A DNA stretch of 14,303 bases from Brevundimonas sp. GTDB lineage: Bacteria > Pseudomonadota > Alphaproteobacteria > Caulobacterales > Caulobacteraceae. The notes under the pieces were generated by a model that worked only from the letters and a program-made list of their open reading frames with translations, was not told the DNA's origin and did not search any database. A program made the translations under genes and the position numbers. The first letter of the stretch is position 1; each line of letters starts with the position of its first letter. Positions 7,296 through 13,890 of the stretch are shown piece by piece. The stretch spans positions 1-14,303 of the forward strand of contig JAAXIW010000245.1 in NCBI GenBank assembly GCA_012270135.1, given 5' to 3'.

Positions 7296-7310
7296 TTAAC
7301 CCTGCCTTAG
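7296..7310. promoter_or_regulatory. CtrA-box-like site between aldolase and DUF2336 genes
   Basis: The sequence TTAA-CCCTGCC-TTAG matches the Caulobacter CtrA box (TTAA-N7-TTAA) at 7 of 8 bases. It lies in the 143-nt divergent spacer (7221-7363), 54 nt upstream of the DUF2336 start and 76 nt from the aldolase start. A GCTACG resembling a -10 element begins at 7320, 9 nt after the box, which would place the box over the -35 region of the plus-strand promoter. CtrA control is inferred from the match and position only. Confidence 0.4.
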
Positions 7311-7363
7311 CGGCCTGCCGCTACGCTTCGATCAGCCGAATCGTCGGCGCGCCGGAGACGCCC

Positions 7364-8470
7364 TTGACCGTCGCTCAGCTTCGCTCCCCGCCCCTCGCCT
7401 CGCCACCGGCCTATCCGGACCTGTTGGCGCTGGCGAGAAACCCCAGCGCGGACGCCCGCGAGCGGCTGCTGCTCGGGGTCATCGCTCTGTGCGACGCCCG
7501 CCCGCCGTCGGGAGAGCTGTCCCCGGTCCTGAGCGAGATCTTCCTGACGCTGGCGCGGCAGGCGGAGCGCGAGGTCCGCAAGGTGCTGTCGCAGCGCCTC
7601 GCCCAGGCCGACTGGGCTCCGCCCGCCCTGATCAACGTCCTGGCGCTCGACGAAATCGAGATCGCGCGCCCGGTGCTCGCCGCCAGCCCCCTGCTCCAGG
7701 ACGACGACCTGCTCCGCGTCCTGGTCGAGGCGACGCTGGAGCATCAGATCGAAATAGCCCGCAGGCCGAACCTGGGCGGCCGGGTCGCCGACGCCATCAT
7801 TGATCGAGGGGAGCCCGCCACCCTGCCCGCCCTCGCGGTCAATCGCACCGCGGAGATCAGTCTCGAGAGTCGCCGTCGTCTGGTCGAGCAATCGCGGCGC
7901 GTGGCCGCCCTGCGCGGCCCGCTGACACGGCATCCGCGGATGACGGAACAACTGGCCGAACAGATGTATCAATGGGTCGGCGCTGCCTTGCGCCAGTCCA
8001 TCTGCGACCGCTTTCAGGTCGACGGGTCCAAGCTGGCCCCGTTGGTCGAACAGTCCGTCTACGACGCGCGATCCGGAACTATGGTCGCGATACCTGCCAA
8101 CGATCCCGACAGAGACGAGATGGAGCGGCGGCTGGTCACCAAACTACAGGCGGCAGGGCAACTTCGCGCCGGCTACCTCGTGCGTGCAATCCGGGAACAC
8201 CGTCTTGGGCTGTTCGTCCACGCCGTGGCTACCTTGGGAGGAATTCCGGTCGCCCAGGTGCGGGAGGCGCTGGCGGCTCGCAGCGCGGAAGCCCTGTTCT
8301 ACGCCTGCGCGGCATGCGGCGTTGACCGCGCGGTCTATCCAGCCCTCCTGGCCGAGATCCGCGTGCTCAACGAGGGGCTCCCGGGCGACGCCGGCGCACC
8401 AGTCTGGACCCGCGGGACCATTTCGGCGACCTCCGCGGCCCGCTCGTTCCGGGCGCTCATCAAGCGGTGA
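7364..8470 (+). CDS. DUF2336 domain protein (all-helical, HEAT-like), first copy
   Basis: A 368-aa predicted soluble, mostly helical protein of the alphaproteobacterial DUF2336 family, whose function is not established. It has no signal peptide or membrane segment. The diagnostic part (about residues 60-149) contains REVRKVLSQRLAQ, then ARPVLAASPLLQDDDLL and IEIARRPNLGGRVADAIIDRG. This aligns closely with residues 93-142 of the second DUF2336 protein in this window (LPLISFSPAFSDEDLI, then VAVAGRPAVGRDVAAAVADVG). The start is a TTG at 7364, chosen because GGAG (7354-7357) lies 6 nt before it; an open frame upstream overlaps the divergent aldolase gene and has no support. It is the first gene of a co-directional trio with NAD kinase (45-nt gap) and HPt (65-nt gap). 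A CtrA-like box lies upstream. Confidence 0.85.
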   Translation: MTVAQLRSPPLASPPAYPDLLALARNPSADARERLLLGVIALCDARPPSGELSPVLSEIFLTLARQAEREVRKVLSQRLAQADWAPPALINVLALDEIEIARPVLAASPLLQDDDLLRVLVEATLEHQIEIARRPNLGGRVADAIIDRGEPATLPALAVNRTAEISLESRRRLVEQSRRVAALRGPLTRHPRMTEQLAEQMYQWVGAALRQSICDRFQVDGSKLAPLVEQSVYDARSGTMVAIPANDPDRDEMERRLVTKLQAAGQLRAGYLVRAIREHRLGLFVHAVATLGGIPVAQVREALAARSAEALFYACAACGVDRAVYPALLAEIRVLNEGLPGDAGAPVWTRGTISATSAARSFRALIKR

Positions 8471-8487
8471 GAAAGCGCGTTTGACTT

Positions 8488-8508
8488 CGCAGCCGTGCTC
8501 GGCTTGCG
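8488..8508 (+). other. Hairpin just ahead of the NAD kinase start
   Basis: CGCAGCCG (8488-8495) pairs with CGGCTTGCG (8500-8508) around a TGCT loop, an 8-bp stem with one bulged T. It ends 7 nt before the GTG at 8516, where a ribosome-binding site would be expected and none is visible. No T-run follows, so it is unlikely to be a terminator. A role in translation initiation or RNA processing is possible but unproven. Confidence 0.35.
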
Positions 8509-8515
8509 TAGAAAC

Positions 8516-9289
8516 GTGACACAGCCTGACCTCCGCATAGCTTTCGCTGCCTCGGATCGCCCGGAAGCCATGGCCGCACGTGACCGGCTGGTCGAACTGT
8601 ACGGCTCATCCGACGCCGCCTCGGCCGACGTCATCGTCGCGCTGGGCGGTGACGGTTTCATGCTGGAGACCCTGCACTCAAATCTGCAGCGTCGAACGCC
8701 GGTGTTCGGCATGAACCGCGGGTCGGTCGGGTTTCTGTTGAACGATTTCAGTGAGGACGGCCTGCGAGAACGTCTGAAGGGCGCCGGGCGGGCCGTCATC
8801 CACCCCCTGCAGATGGACGCCTGGACCGAAAGCGGGGCCGTGCAGAGCGGCCTGGCCATCAACGAAGTGTCGCTGCTCCGGCAAACCCGGCAAAGCGCCA
8901 AGCTTCGCATCACGGTGGACGACAAGGTGCGGCTGGAGGAATTGTCCTGTGATGGGTGCCTTGTCGCCACAGCGGCCGGATCCACCGCCTACAATCTGTC
9001 GGCGCACGGACCGATCATCCCGCTGGACGCCCGGGTTCTCGCCCTGACGCCGATCAGCGCCTTCCGTCCCCGACGTTGGCGCGGCGCATTGCTGCCTCAC
9101 ACGGCCAAGGTCTGTTTCGAGGTCCTTGAGCCGGACAAGCGTCCGGTCAGCGCCACGGCTGATAGCTTCGAAGTCCGGCGCGTAGCCCGGGTGGAGGTGC
9201 GGGAACGGCGGGACATCGCTCTTACCATGCTGTTCGACGCCGGCCGCTCGTTCGAGGAACGCGTTCTGGCCGAGCAGTTCACTTCCTGA
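8516..9289 (+). CDS. nadK: NAD kinase
   Basis: This enzyme phosphorylates NAD to NADP in the cytosol and is the sole known route to NADP in most bacteria. It is 257 aa from the GTG at 8516, a short form usual in alphaproteobacteria. Motifs: GGDG in VALGGDGFMLETLH (residues 41-54, GGDG 44-47); GMNRGSVGFLLND (65-77); NE in INEVSL (Asn116-Glu117); and TAAGSTAYNLSAHGPI (152-167), the Gly-rich and His-containing NAD-binding segment. A GTG at 8495 would add seven residues but would lie inside the upstream hairpin. Neither start has a clear ribosome-binding site; the 8516 start gives the N-terminus closest to the family pattern (LRIAFAASD within ten residues). It sits between the DUF2336 and HPt genes and is probably co-transcribed with them. 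Confidence 0.93.
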   Translation: MTQPDLRIAFAASDRPEAMAARDRLVELYGSSDAASADVIVALGGDGFMLETLHSNLQRRTPVFGMNRGSVGFLLNDFSEDGLRERLKGAGRAVIHPLQMDAWTESGAVQSGLAINEVSLLRQTRQSAKLRITVDDKVRLEELSCDGCLVATAAGSTAYNLSAHGPIIPLDARVLALTPISAFRPRRWRGALLPHTAKVCFEVLEPDKRPVSATADSFEVRRVARVEVRERRDIALTMLFDAGRSFEERVLAEQFTS

Positions 9290-9354
9290 GAGCGTGCACC
9301 GGTTCTTAAGGCTGTCCCGTCACCATGCGGCAGGTTCGTCTCGAGGAGCTCGCC

Positions 9355-9831
9355 GTGAGCAATTCCGCCCAGGTCATCCGCCCGCCCAACACCCTGCGCC
9401 TCAAGGTGGGCGGAGCATTCGGGGGCATCGACGCCAGTGCGATCGCCAAGGCCGAGGAGGCGCTGAAGGCGATGTCCTCGCAGTTCGGTCAATGGCTGCA
9501 GGACGAAATCGTCAAGCTCGACAAGGCCCAGAGCGACATCCGCGAACTGGGCTACAACGCCCAGACCGCCGAGGCGCTGTATTTCCGCGCTCATGATCTG
9601 AAGGGTCTCGGCGCCACCTATCAGTATCCTTTGGTGACCCGGCTGGCCGGGTCACTGTGCAAGATGATGGACGACCCCGGCAAGCGTATGGCGGCTCCGC
9701 GGGTGCTGATCGACGCCCATATCGACGCGATCAAGGCGGTGGTCCGGGACCAGATTCAGACGGACGACCATCCCACCGGCCGGGCGCTGGCGGAATCGCT
9801 CGAAGCCGGCGTCGCCGACCACCTCGGCTGA
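9355..9831 (+). CDS. Stand-alone HPt (histidine phosphotransfer) protein
   Basis: A 158-aa soluble protein with one HPt domain, which carries phosphate between response-regulator receiver domains in a phosphorelay. The phospho-accepting histidine is His80 in FRAHDLKGLGATY (78-90), matching the HPt signature AHxLKGxxxxxG. It is followed by a helix with LAGSLCKMMDDP, typical of the four-helix bundle. The N-terminal 30 residues are non-helical and Gly/Pro-rich. The start is the GTG at 9355 because GAGGAG (9343-9348) sits 6 nt upstream; an ATG at 9325 would add ten residues but has only AAGG 13 nt away. No kinase or receiver gene is present in the window, so partners are unknown. It follows NAD kinase by 65 nt and ends before a strong hairpin. 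Confidence 0.87.
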   Translation: MSNSAQVIRPPNTLRLKVGGAFGGIDASAIAKAEEALKAMSSQFGQWLQDEIVKLDKAQSDIRELGYNAQTAEALYFRAHDLKGLGATYQYPLVTRLAGSLCKMMDDPGKRMAAPRVLIDAHIDAIKAVVRDQIQTDDHPTGRALAESLEAGVADHLG

Positions 9832-9848
9832 GATCGCCGCGAATCTTC

Positions 9849-9876
9849 CGAACGCCCGCCCGTCGGCGGGCGTTCG
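9849..9876. terminator. Hairpin terminator between convergent HPt and DUF2336 genes
   Basis: A perfect 12-bp stem (CGAACGCCCGCC, 9849-9860, with its complement at 9865-9876) closes a 4-nt CGTC loop. It occupies the 55-nt gap between two converging genes, 17 nt after one stop and 10 nt after the other. There is no T-run on either side, common in high-GC genomes, so termination could be bidirectional but its strength is uncertain. Confidence 0.7.
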
Positions 9877-9886
9877 CAATTGTGGT

Positions 9887-11029
9887 TCAGGCGGCCGCGC
9901 CGAGGGCCAGACGGGCGGGGATCGGCTCCTGGTCAAGCCGCTCCATCAGATAGGCGAGATCCTCGCGTGGCGCATTCGGGCGCTGGGTCAGGAAACGCTG
10001 GAGCATCTGATGGCGGAAGTCGTCGCCCGCGGTGTCGGCGCCTTCCGCCTGGAGTGTCCTCCAGGTGTCGACGCCGGCCCGGAAGGCCTGGAACAGCCGG
10101 GGCGGCAAGCCGGCGCGATCGTAGATGGCCTTGAGTCCGAGCGGACCCGCGTCGTGGATCATCAGCCACGCCCGTGGATGTGGCGTGCCCGCCAGTTCGG
10201 CCAGACCGTATTCGAACAGCGCCATCTGGCCGCGCGCCAGAGCTCTCAGCAACAATGAGCCCGTCAGGGCGCGGCGGGCGTTGAGGCCGGAGACGAAGAC
10301 GGCGAGATCGGCGTGGTTCGACGCCTGGTCGACCAGATCTACGGTGGCGCGCTCGCGGGCGGAGGCCGCCAGGCGAATGGCCGTCTCGGGCGCCAAGGCA
10401 TGGCGCGTCACCAGATGCTCGCGAACCGCGTCCGAAGCCAGTTCGACCAGCCGCTCGGTCACCGACAGCGGCAGAACCTGACGGTAGGCGATGGCCGCGA
10501 CGATCTCCGGCGAACGGCCGAAGCGATCCACGCAGCGCTCCAGCGCAGCCTCCGCCACGTCGGCATTGTCGTTGGCCGCCAGCGTGCGGACGGCCTGTTC
10601 ACAACCGACATCGGCCACGGCCGCCGCTACGTCGCGTCCCACAGCCGGCCGGCCGGCGACGGCGACCTGTCGCAGAGCCGAACCCGCCCGGACGATCTCG
10701 ATCAGGTCTTCGTCCGAGAAAGCTGGCGAGAAGCTGATCAGCGGCAGGGCGACGCTATCGACATCGGCGGCCAGGACCCGGGCCACATCGCGAGGAATCA
10801 GGTCCGACGACTTCAAGGTCACCGCCATGGCCCGGCGCACCAGTTCGGCCGCGTCGTGCGCCAACATGCGCAGAATCTTCTGCGCCGCCTCTCTCTCCTC
10901 GCCGCTCAGCTCGGCCTTCTCCATGTTGCGGCACAGCTTGTGGGCCGCGGCGGCCCGATCGTCATCGTCGGTCGCCTTGATCAGGCGGCGGATGTCGGTC
11001 TCGGTAAGGCGGGCGCGGTAGGCGGTCAT
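9887..11029 (-). CDS. DUF2336 domain protein, second copy
   Basis: A 380-aa predicted soluble helical protein, paralogous to the DUF2336 protein at 7364-8470. The shared core is at residues 93-142: ALPLISFSPAFSDEDLIEIV, then VAVAGRPAVGRDVAAAVADVG, with the same SPxxxDxDLxxxV and RPxxxxxVAxAxxxxG spacing as the first copy. The N-terminus (RLTETDIRRLIKATDDDDR) and the long C-terminal helical part differ between copies, so they are old paralogs rather than a recent duplication. There is no signal peptide, membrane segment or catalytic motif. The start is the ATG at 11029; no strong ribosome-binding site is visible. It is transcribed toward the HPt gene and away from the transglycosylase stop, 83 nt upstream. 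Function is unknown. Confidence 0.85.
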   Translation of the reverse strand: MTAYRARLTETDIRRLIKATDDDDRAAAAHKLCRNMEKAELSGEEREAAQKILRMLAHDAAELVRRAMAVTLKSSDLIPRDVARVLAADVDSVALPLISFSPAFSDEDLIEIVRAGSALRQVAVAGRPAVGRDVAAAVADVGCEQAVRTLAANDNADVAEAALERCVDRFGRSPEIVAAIAYRQVLPLSVTERLVELASDAVREHLVTRHALAPETAIRLAASARERATVDLVDQASNHADLAVFVSGLNARRALTGSLLLRALARGQMALFEYGLAELAGTPHPRAWLMIHDAGPLGLKAIYDRAGLPPRLFQAFRAGVDTWRTLQAEGADTAGDDFRHQMLQRFLTQRPNAPREDLAYLMERLDQEPIPARLALGAAA

Positions 11030-11112
11030 GTTCGGGCGCTCTGGGTCAGGCGATACCGGTCAGCATTGGCCGGTCATCCCTAACGGGCGGTTTACCATCG
11101 CCGGATTCGCGG

Positions 11113-11913
11113 TCAGACGCCCGAACTCCCTTCGGGTGCGAATGCGCCGCCGAAGCCGCCGCCCTTCCCTTCTCCGTCCTGGCCGAGCAACAGGGCGAGC
11201 AGGCTCTGGTCTTGCTTGAGCCGGTCCAGCCGGGCCGCCAACATCTGGTCCCGCTCGGACAACGGCGGCGCCGCCGCGAGGGCGGTCCCCGCCATTGCGG
11301 CCGGAGCGCCTTCGCCCGCATGGCGCTGGAGATTGGCGTGAACCTCGGCCACCGTGGCCGCCCGGCCCTCGCGATAGAAGATCGAACGGTTCGCGGAGGC
11401 GGCCGCCGGGAAGATCGCCGCGGCGCTGGCGCCGGGCCGCCGTTCCATGGCCTCCATCAGCTGGGCCGCGCCCGCCGGTCCGAGGAAGTGGGCTGCATAG
11501 AGATCGCCCGCGCCCGGTTCCCGCCCCGTCCGGCCGCGCAGATAGGCGGCGTTCGAGGCCGTCAGCTCCGCCGCCATGGTCGAGGCGGCCTGGGGGTCGA
11601 AGCGCAGGTCTAGCACCACGTTGCGGGCCGATCCGTCCACGCGCCACCGGCCGTCCGAGCCACGATGGATCAGGTCGGCGTACTGACCGTAGCCGTGCTT
11701 GGCGCCATGTGCCTTCACCGTGCCCAGCCAGGTCTGCTCGATGAATTGGAACAACCCCGCCGCAGATGATGTCCGGGCCTTGGCCGCGGGGTCCATCGCA
11801 CTTTCACGCCGCGCGGTCTTGATGAGAAAGTCCGCGTCCACGCCGGTGGCGCTGGAGGCGCGCCTGATCGCCGCCTCGACCCCCCCAGAGGATGGAATCG
11901 CTCCGATATTCAT
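11113..11913 (-). CDS. Lytic transglycosylase, SLT-type, without signal peptide
   Basis: A 266-aa protein with a lysozyme-like SLT domain that would cleave peptidoglycan between MurNAc and GlcNAc. The catalytic glutamate is Glu37 in ARRESAMDP (34-42), followed by SSAAGLFQFIEQTWL (49-63), matching the ES...GLxQ.....W signature. LYAAHFLGPAGAAQLM (138-153) is the downstream active-site region. The C-terminus has a helical, possibly coiled segment (about 219-243) and a Gly-rich end. No signal peptide precedes the domain, and the frame is closed by a TAA eight codons upstream with no other start codon between, so this is not a misplaced start. Export by another route, for example the flagellar apparatus as for FlgJ, is possible but inferred. 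A CtrA-like box ends 25 nt upstream of the start. It is a single gene. Confidence 0.85.
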   Translation of the reverse strand: MNIGAIPSSGGVEAAIRRASSATGVDADFLIKTARRESAMDPAAKARTSSAAGLFQFIEQTWLGTVKAHGAKHGYGQYADLIHRGSDGRWRVDGSARNVVLDLRFDPQAASTMAAELTASNAAYLRGRTGREPGAGDLYAAHFLGPAGAAQLMEAMERRPGASAAAIFPAAASANRSIFYREGRAATVAEVHANLQRHAGEGAPAAMAGTALAAAPPLSERDQMLAARLDRLKQDQSLLALLLGQDGEGKGGGFGGAFAPEGSSGV

Positions 11914-11937
11914 ACCGATGACGCTGCGGCTTCGTGG

Positions 11938-11952
11938 TTAATCAAATCCTAA
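11938..11952. promoter_or_regulatory. CtrA-box-like site upstream of the transglycosylase gene
   Basis: The sequence TTAA-TCAAATC-CTAA (TTAG-N7-TTAA on the minus strand) matches TTAA-N7-TTAA at 7 of 8 bases. It is in the 193-nt divergent spacer (11914-12106), 24 nt before the transglycosylase ATG. A second TTAACC occurs at 11978-11983, so the two form an inverted GGTTAA...TTAACC pair. CtrA regulates flagellar and envelope genes in Caulobacter, which fits a flagellar-type transglycosylase, but binding is inferred. Apart from this AT-rich patch I see no other clear element in the spacer. Confidence 0.4.
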
Positions 11953-12106
11953 CGGCGACAGTGCCGTCCACAGAGGCTTAACCTTTGCGGCAGCCCGCCC
12001 GTCATGTCGGTTTCATGGCGAAGCTCGCCCAAAACTTGCCCCAACGTAAGCGCTCAACTTGGCCGTGGGACGCTGCGGGGGCAGTGAACGACAGGGATGA
12101 ACGGCC

Positions 12107-12841
12107 ATGATGATCAGAACAGCAGGCGGCCCCGGATTGGTGAGCCCCTTCGACTACAACGAGCGCAAGACGCCGCGCTTCACTCGAACCACCTGGATCG
12201 CGGTGGCGATCGTCGCGGCGGGACACGTGGCTGCGGGGGCGGCCCTCTACTATCAGCGCTTTGAAATGGCGCTGCCGGATCAGGCGGGCCCAACCACGAT
12301 CGACGTCGAGATGTTCACCCCGCCTAAGCCGAAGCCGCCGGAGCCGATCGTGGTGACTGAGCAGCCGTCTCCGCCGAACACCCGGCCCAATCCCCTGACC
12401 GTCACGCCGACGACGCCGGACGTCGTGGCCGTGACGCCGGGGGACGAGGTGACCAGAAGCACGACGATCACCTTCACTGAAAAGTCCCCGGAGCCGATCA
12501 TCGACACCCCGCCGGCCGTCGTCAGGCCGCAGCCGCCGGCGGTGATCACCAATCCCCGCTGGGAGCGTCAGCCGTCAGCGGATCAGCTAATGCGAGCCTA
12601 TCCGGACCGAGCCCTGCAGGCCGAGGTTGGCGGGCTGGAGACGCGGAACAGCCTCGTTCAGCCGAATGGCCGGGTGGCTGACTGCAACCTGACCAGTGAA
12701 ACACCCGGCGGCTACGGCTTCGGGCGGGCGGCGCAGGGACTGACGCGCCACTTCCAGATCAACCCCCGCACCGTCAACGGGGCGGCGGTGGGATCGCGGG
12801 TCAACATCGCCATCCGCTTCAACCCGCCTCCGGCAGACTGA
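12107..12841 (+). CDS. TonB-like energy transducer
   Basis: A 244-aa inner-membrane protein with the TonB layout. It has a short cytoplasmic N-terminus with basic residues (to about 29), one membrane helix (TWIAVAIVAAGHVAAGAALYY, about 29-49, given in one piece of this helix; His40 is at the place where TonB has an essential membrane histidine), and a long Pro-rich periplasmic spacer (70-150, with PPKPKPPEP). The small C-terminal domain (about 157-240) has LQAEVGG, NGRVADCNLTSE and VNIAIRFNPP, like the TonB C-terminal fold (GxVxxCxVxxS...). TonB passes proton-motive energy to outer-membrane receptors. The ATG at 12107 is preceded by AGGGA about 10 nt upstream; a second ATG at 12110 is possible. 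No exbB or exbD is present, so this is probably an accessory copy using ExbBD encoded elsewhere. Confidence 0.82.
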   Translation: MMIRTAGGPGLVSPFDYNERKTPRFTRTTWIAVAIVAAGHVAAGAALYYQRFEMALPDQAGPTTIDVEMFTPPKPKPPEPIVVTEQPSPPNTRPNPLTVTPTTPDVVAVTPGDEVTRSTTITFTEKSPEPIIDTPPAVVRPQPPAVITNPRWERQPSADQLMRAYPDRALQAEVGGLETRNSLVQPNGRVADCNLTSETPGGYGFGRAAQGLTRHFQINPRTVNGAAVGSRVNIAIRFNPPPAD

Positions 12842-13852
12842 TCAGGGGAACCTGAGCGGGTCGAGGGCCGCGGCGTCCTGATGGGGCGGGCGGCCCTCGA
12901 TGCCGTCGGCCACCACCTGGGCCACGAGCGGGCCGAGCAGCCAGCCGTTTCGGCGCGGCGCCAGCGCCAGGAAAAGGCCTTGCTCAGCCGACGCGCCAGC
13001 CAGCGGCAGGCCGTCAGCCGTGGCGCCCCGGATCCCGACGCGGGTCGGCCCGGCTTCGCCTTCGACGCCCAGCAGGGCCAAGCCGGCGGCCACCTTCGCC
13101 TTGGCTTCGTCGGGGTCGGGATCGAGGTCGCGACGGCCCGGCTCCATGGTCGCGCCGACGACGACTCCGCCGGCTGACGGGGCGACGTAGACTCCCGGCG
13201 CGCGAACGACCCGGCCGGGGCCCGGGAGCGCCATCTGGGTCAGCTGGCCACGGATCGGCTGGATCGACTCGACCAGCGCCGCGATGGGCCGCGGGAGACC
13301 TTCGACGGCGATGGCGGCGCCGGTGGCGAGCACCAGCGTAGACCCTGCCCATATCCGGCCGTCCTCTGACTCGACGCGCCAGCGGCAGGCGTCGCCAGCG
13401 ACGCGAGCCACCCGTTCCCGGACGAGGCCTAAACCCGGGGTTCCGGCCAGCGTGGCCAAGGCGGCGCCGGGCTCGATCCGCCAGTCTTCGGCCGTGATCA
13501 GGCCGCCTTTCGTCACCCGCGCCTCGAAGCCGAGCCTGCCCAGGCGGACCAATGCGGCGGGGACATCCGGCCCTCGCCACTCGGCGCCCTCGCGGTGAAG
13601 GGCCAGACCGTGCGCCTCGGCGAACGCTGGCCACAGGTCGCGCGCGCGTTTCAGCAGACCGGCCTGTTCGGGCGTCAGGTTCTCAAGCAGGGATTCCAGA
13701 GCCGGGGCCAGCATGCCGGCCGCCACGGACGAGGCGTTCGGTCCGCCCGGATCGATCACCGTCACGGCATGGCCCCGAGCCGCCAACTCGGCGGCGGTGC
13801 AGAGGCCGAGCACGCCGGCGCCGACGACGATCACATCCGGAGAAGAAGTCAC
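12842..13852 (-). CDS. FAD-dependent oxidoreductase, ThiO/glycine oxidase-like
   Basis: A 336-aa flavoenzyme of the D-amino-acid/glycine oxidase family. In thiamine synthesis ThiO oxidises glycine to iminoglycine. The N-terminal Rossmann motif is VVGAGVLGLCTAAELAARG (9-27) with Asp34 ending the second strand (AVTVID). Then comes SVAAGMLAP (42-50), characteristic of ThiO-like members. Near the C-terminus are VGIRGATADGLPLAG (about 272-286) and APRRNGWLLGP (about 298-308), the FAD- and substrate-binding segments; ThiO usually has HYRNGxLLAP here. VYVAPSAGGVVVGATMEPG is also as in the family. The start is a GTG at 13852; a ribosome-binding site is not evident. It lies 38 nt downstream of pckG and no thiS, thiG or thiE is in view, so another D-amino-acid oxidase/dehydrogenase role is possible. 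Its stop abuts that of the TonB-like gene. Confidence 0.8.
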   Translation of the reverse strand: MTSSPDVIVVGAGVLGLCTAAELAARGHAVTVIDPGGPNASSVAAGMLAPALESLLENLTPEQAGLLKRARDLWPAFAEAHGLALHREGAEWRGPDVPAALVRLGRLGFEARVTKGGLITAEDWRIEPGAALATLAGTPGLGLVRERVARVAGDACRWRVESEDGRIWAGSTLVLATGAAIAVEGLPRPIAALVESIQPIRGQLTQMALPGPGRVVRAPGVYVAPSAGGVVVGATMEPGRRDLDPDPDEAKAKVAAGLALLGVEGEAGPTRVGIRGATADGLPLAGASAEQGLFLALAPRRNGWLLGPLVAQVVADGIEGRPPHQDAAALDPLRFP

Positions 13853-13890
13853 GGGCGATCAGATCGACCGCTCGTGACCGGAAAGCAAGC

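Noticed and set aside
7142..7363. N-terminal extension of the first DUF2336 protein (GTG at 7142)
   Set aside because: It would overlap the divergent aldolase gene and cross the CtrA-like box; a TTG at 7364 with a well-placed GGAG is better.
11055..11075. ACCGG...CCGGT hairpin after the transglycosylase gene
   Set aside because: Short 5-bp stem and no T-run; not a convincing terminator.
10313..11083. 256-codon plus-strand frame opposite the second DUF2336 gene
   Set aside because: Antisense to a gene with a paralog in the window; composition is typical of a shadow frame.
11080..11094. CTAA-N7-TTTA upstream of the second DUF2336 gene as a third CtrA box
   Set aside because: Only 6 of 8 bases match, too weak to list although the spacing and location are suggestive.
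12040..12075. TTGCCC with GCTCAACT 10 nt later as a promoter for the TonB-like gene
   Set aside because: The -10 element matches only about 4 of 7 defined bases of the Caulobacter consensus.
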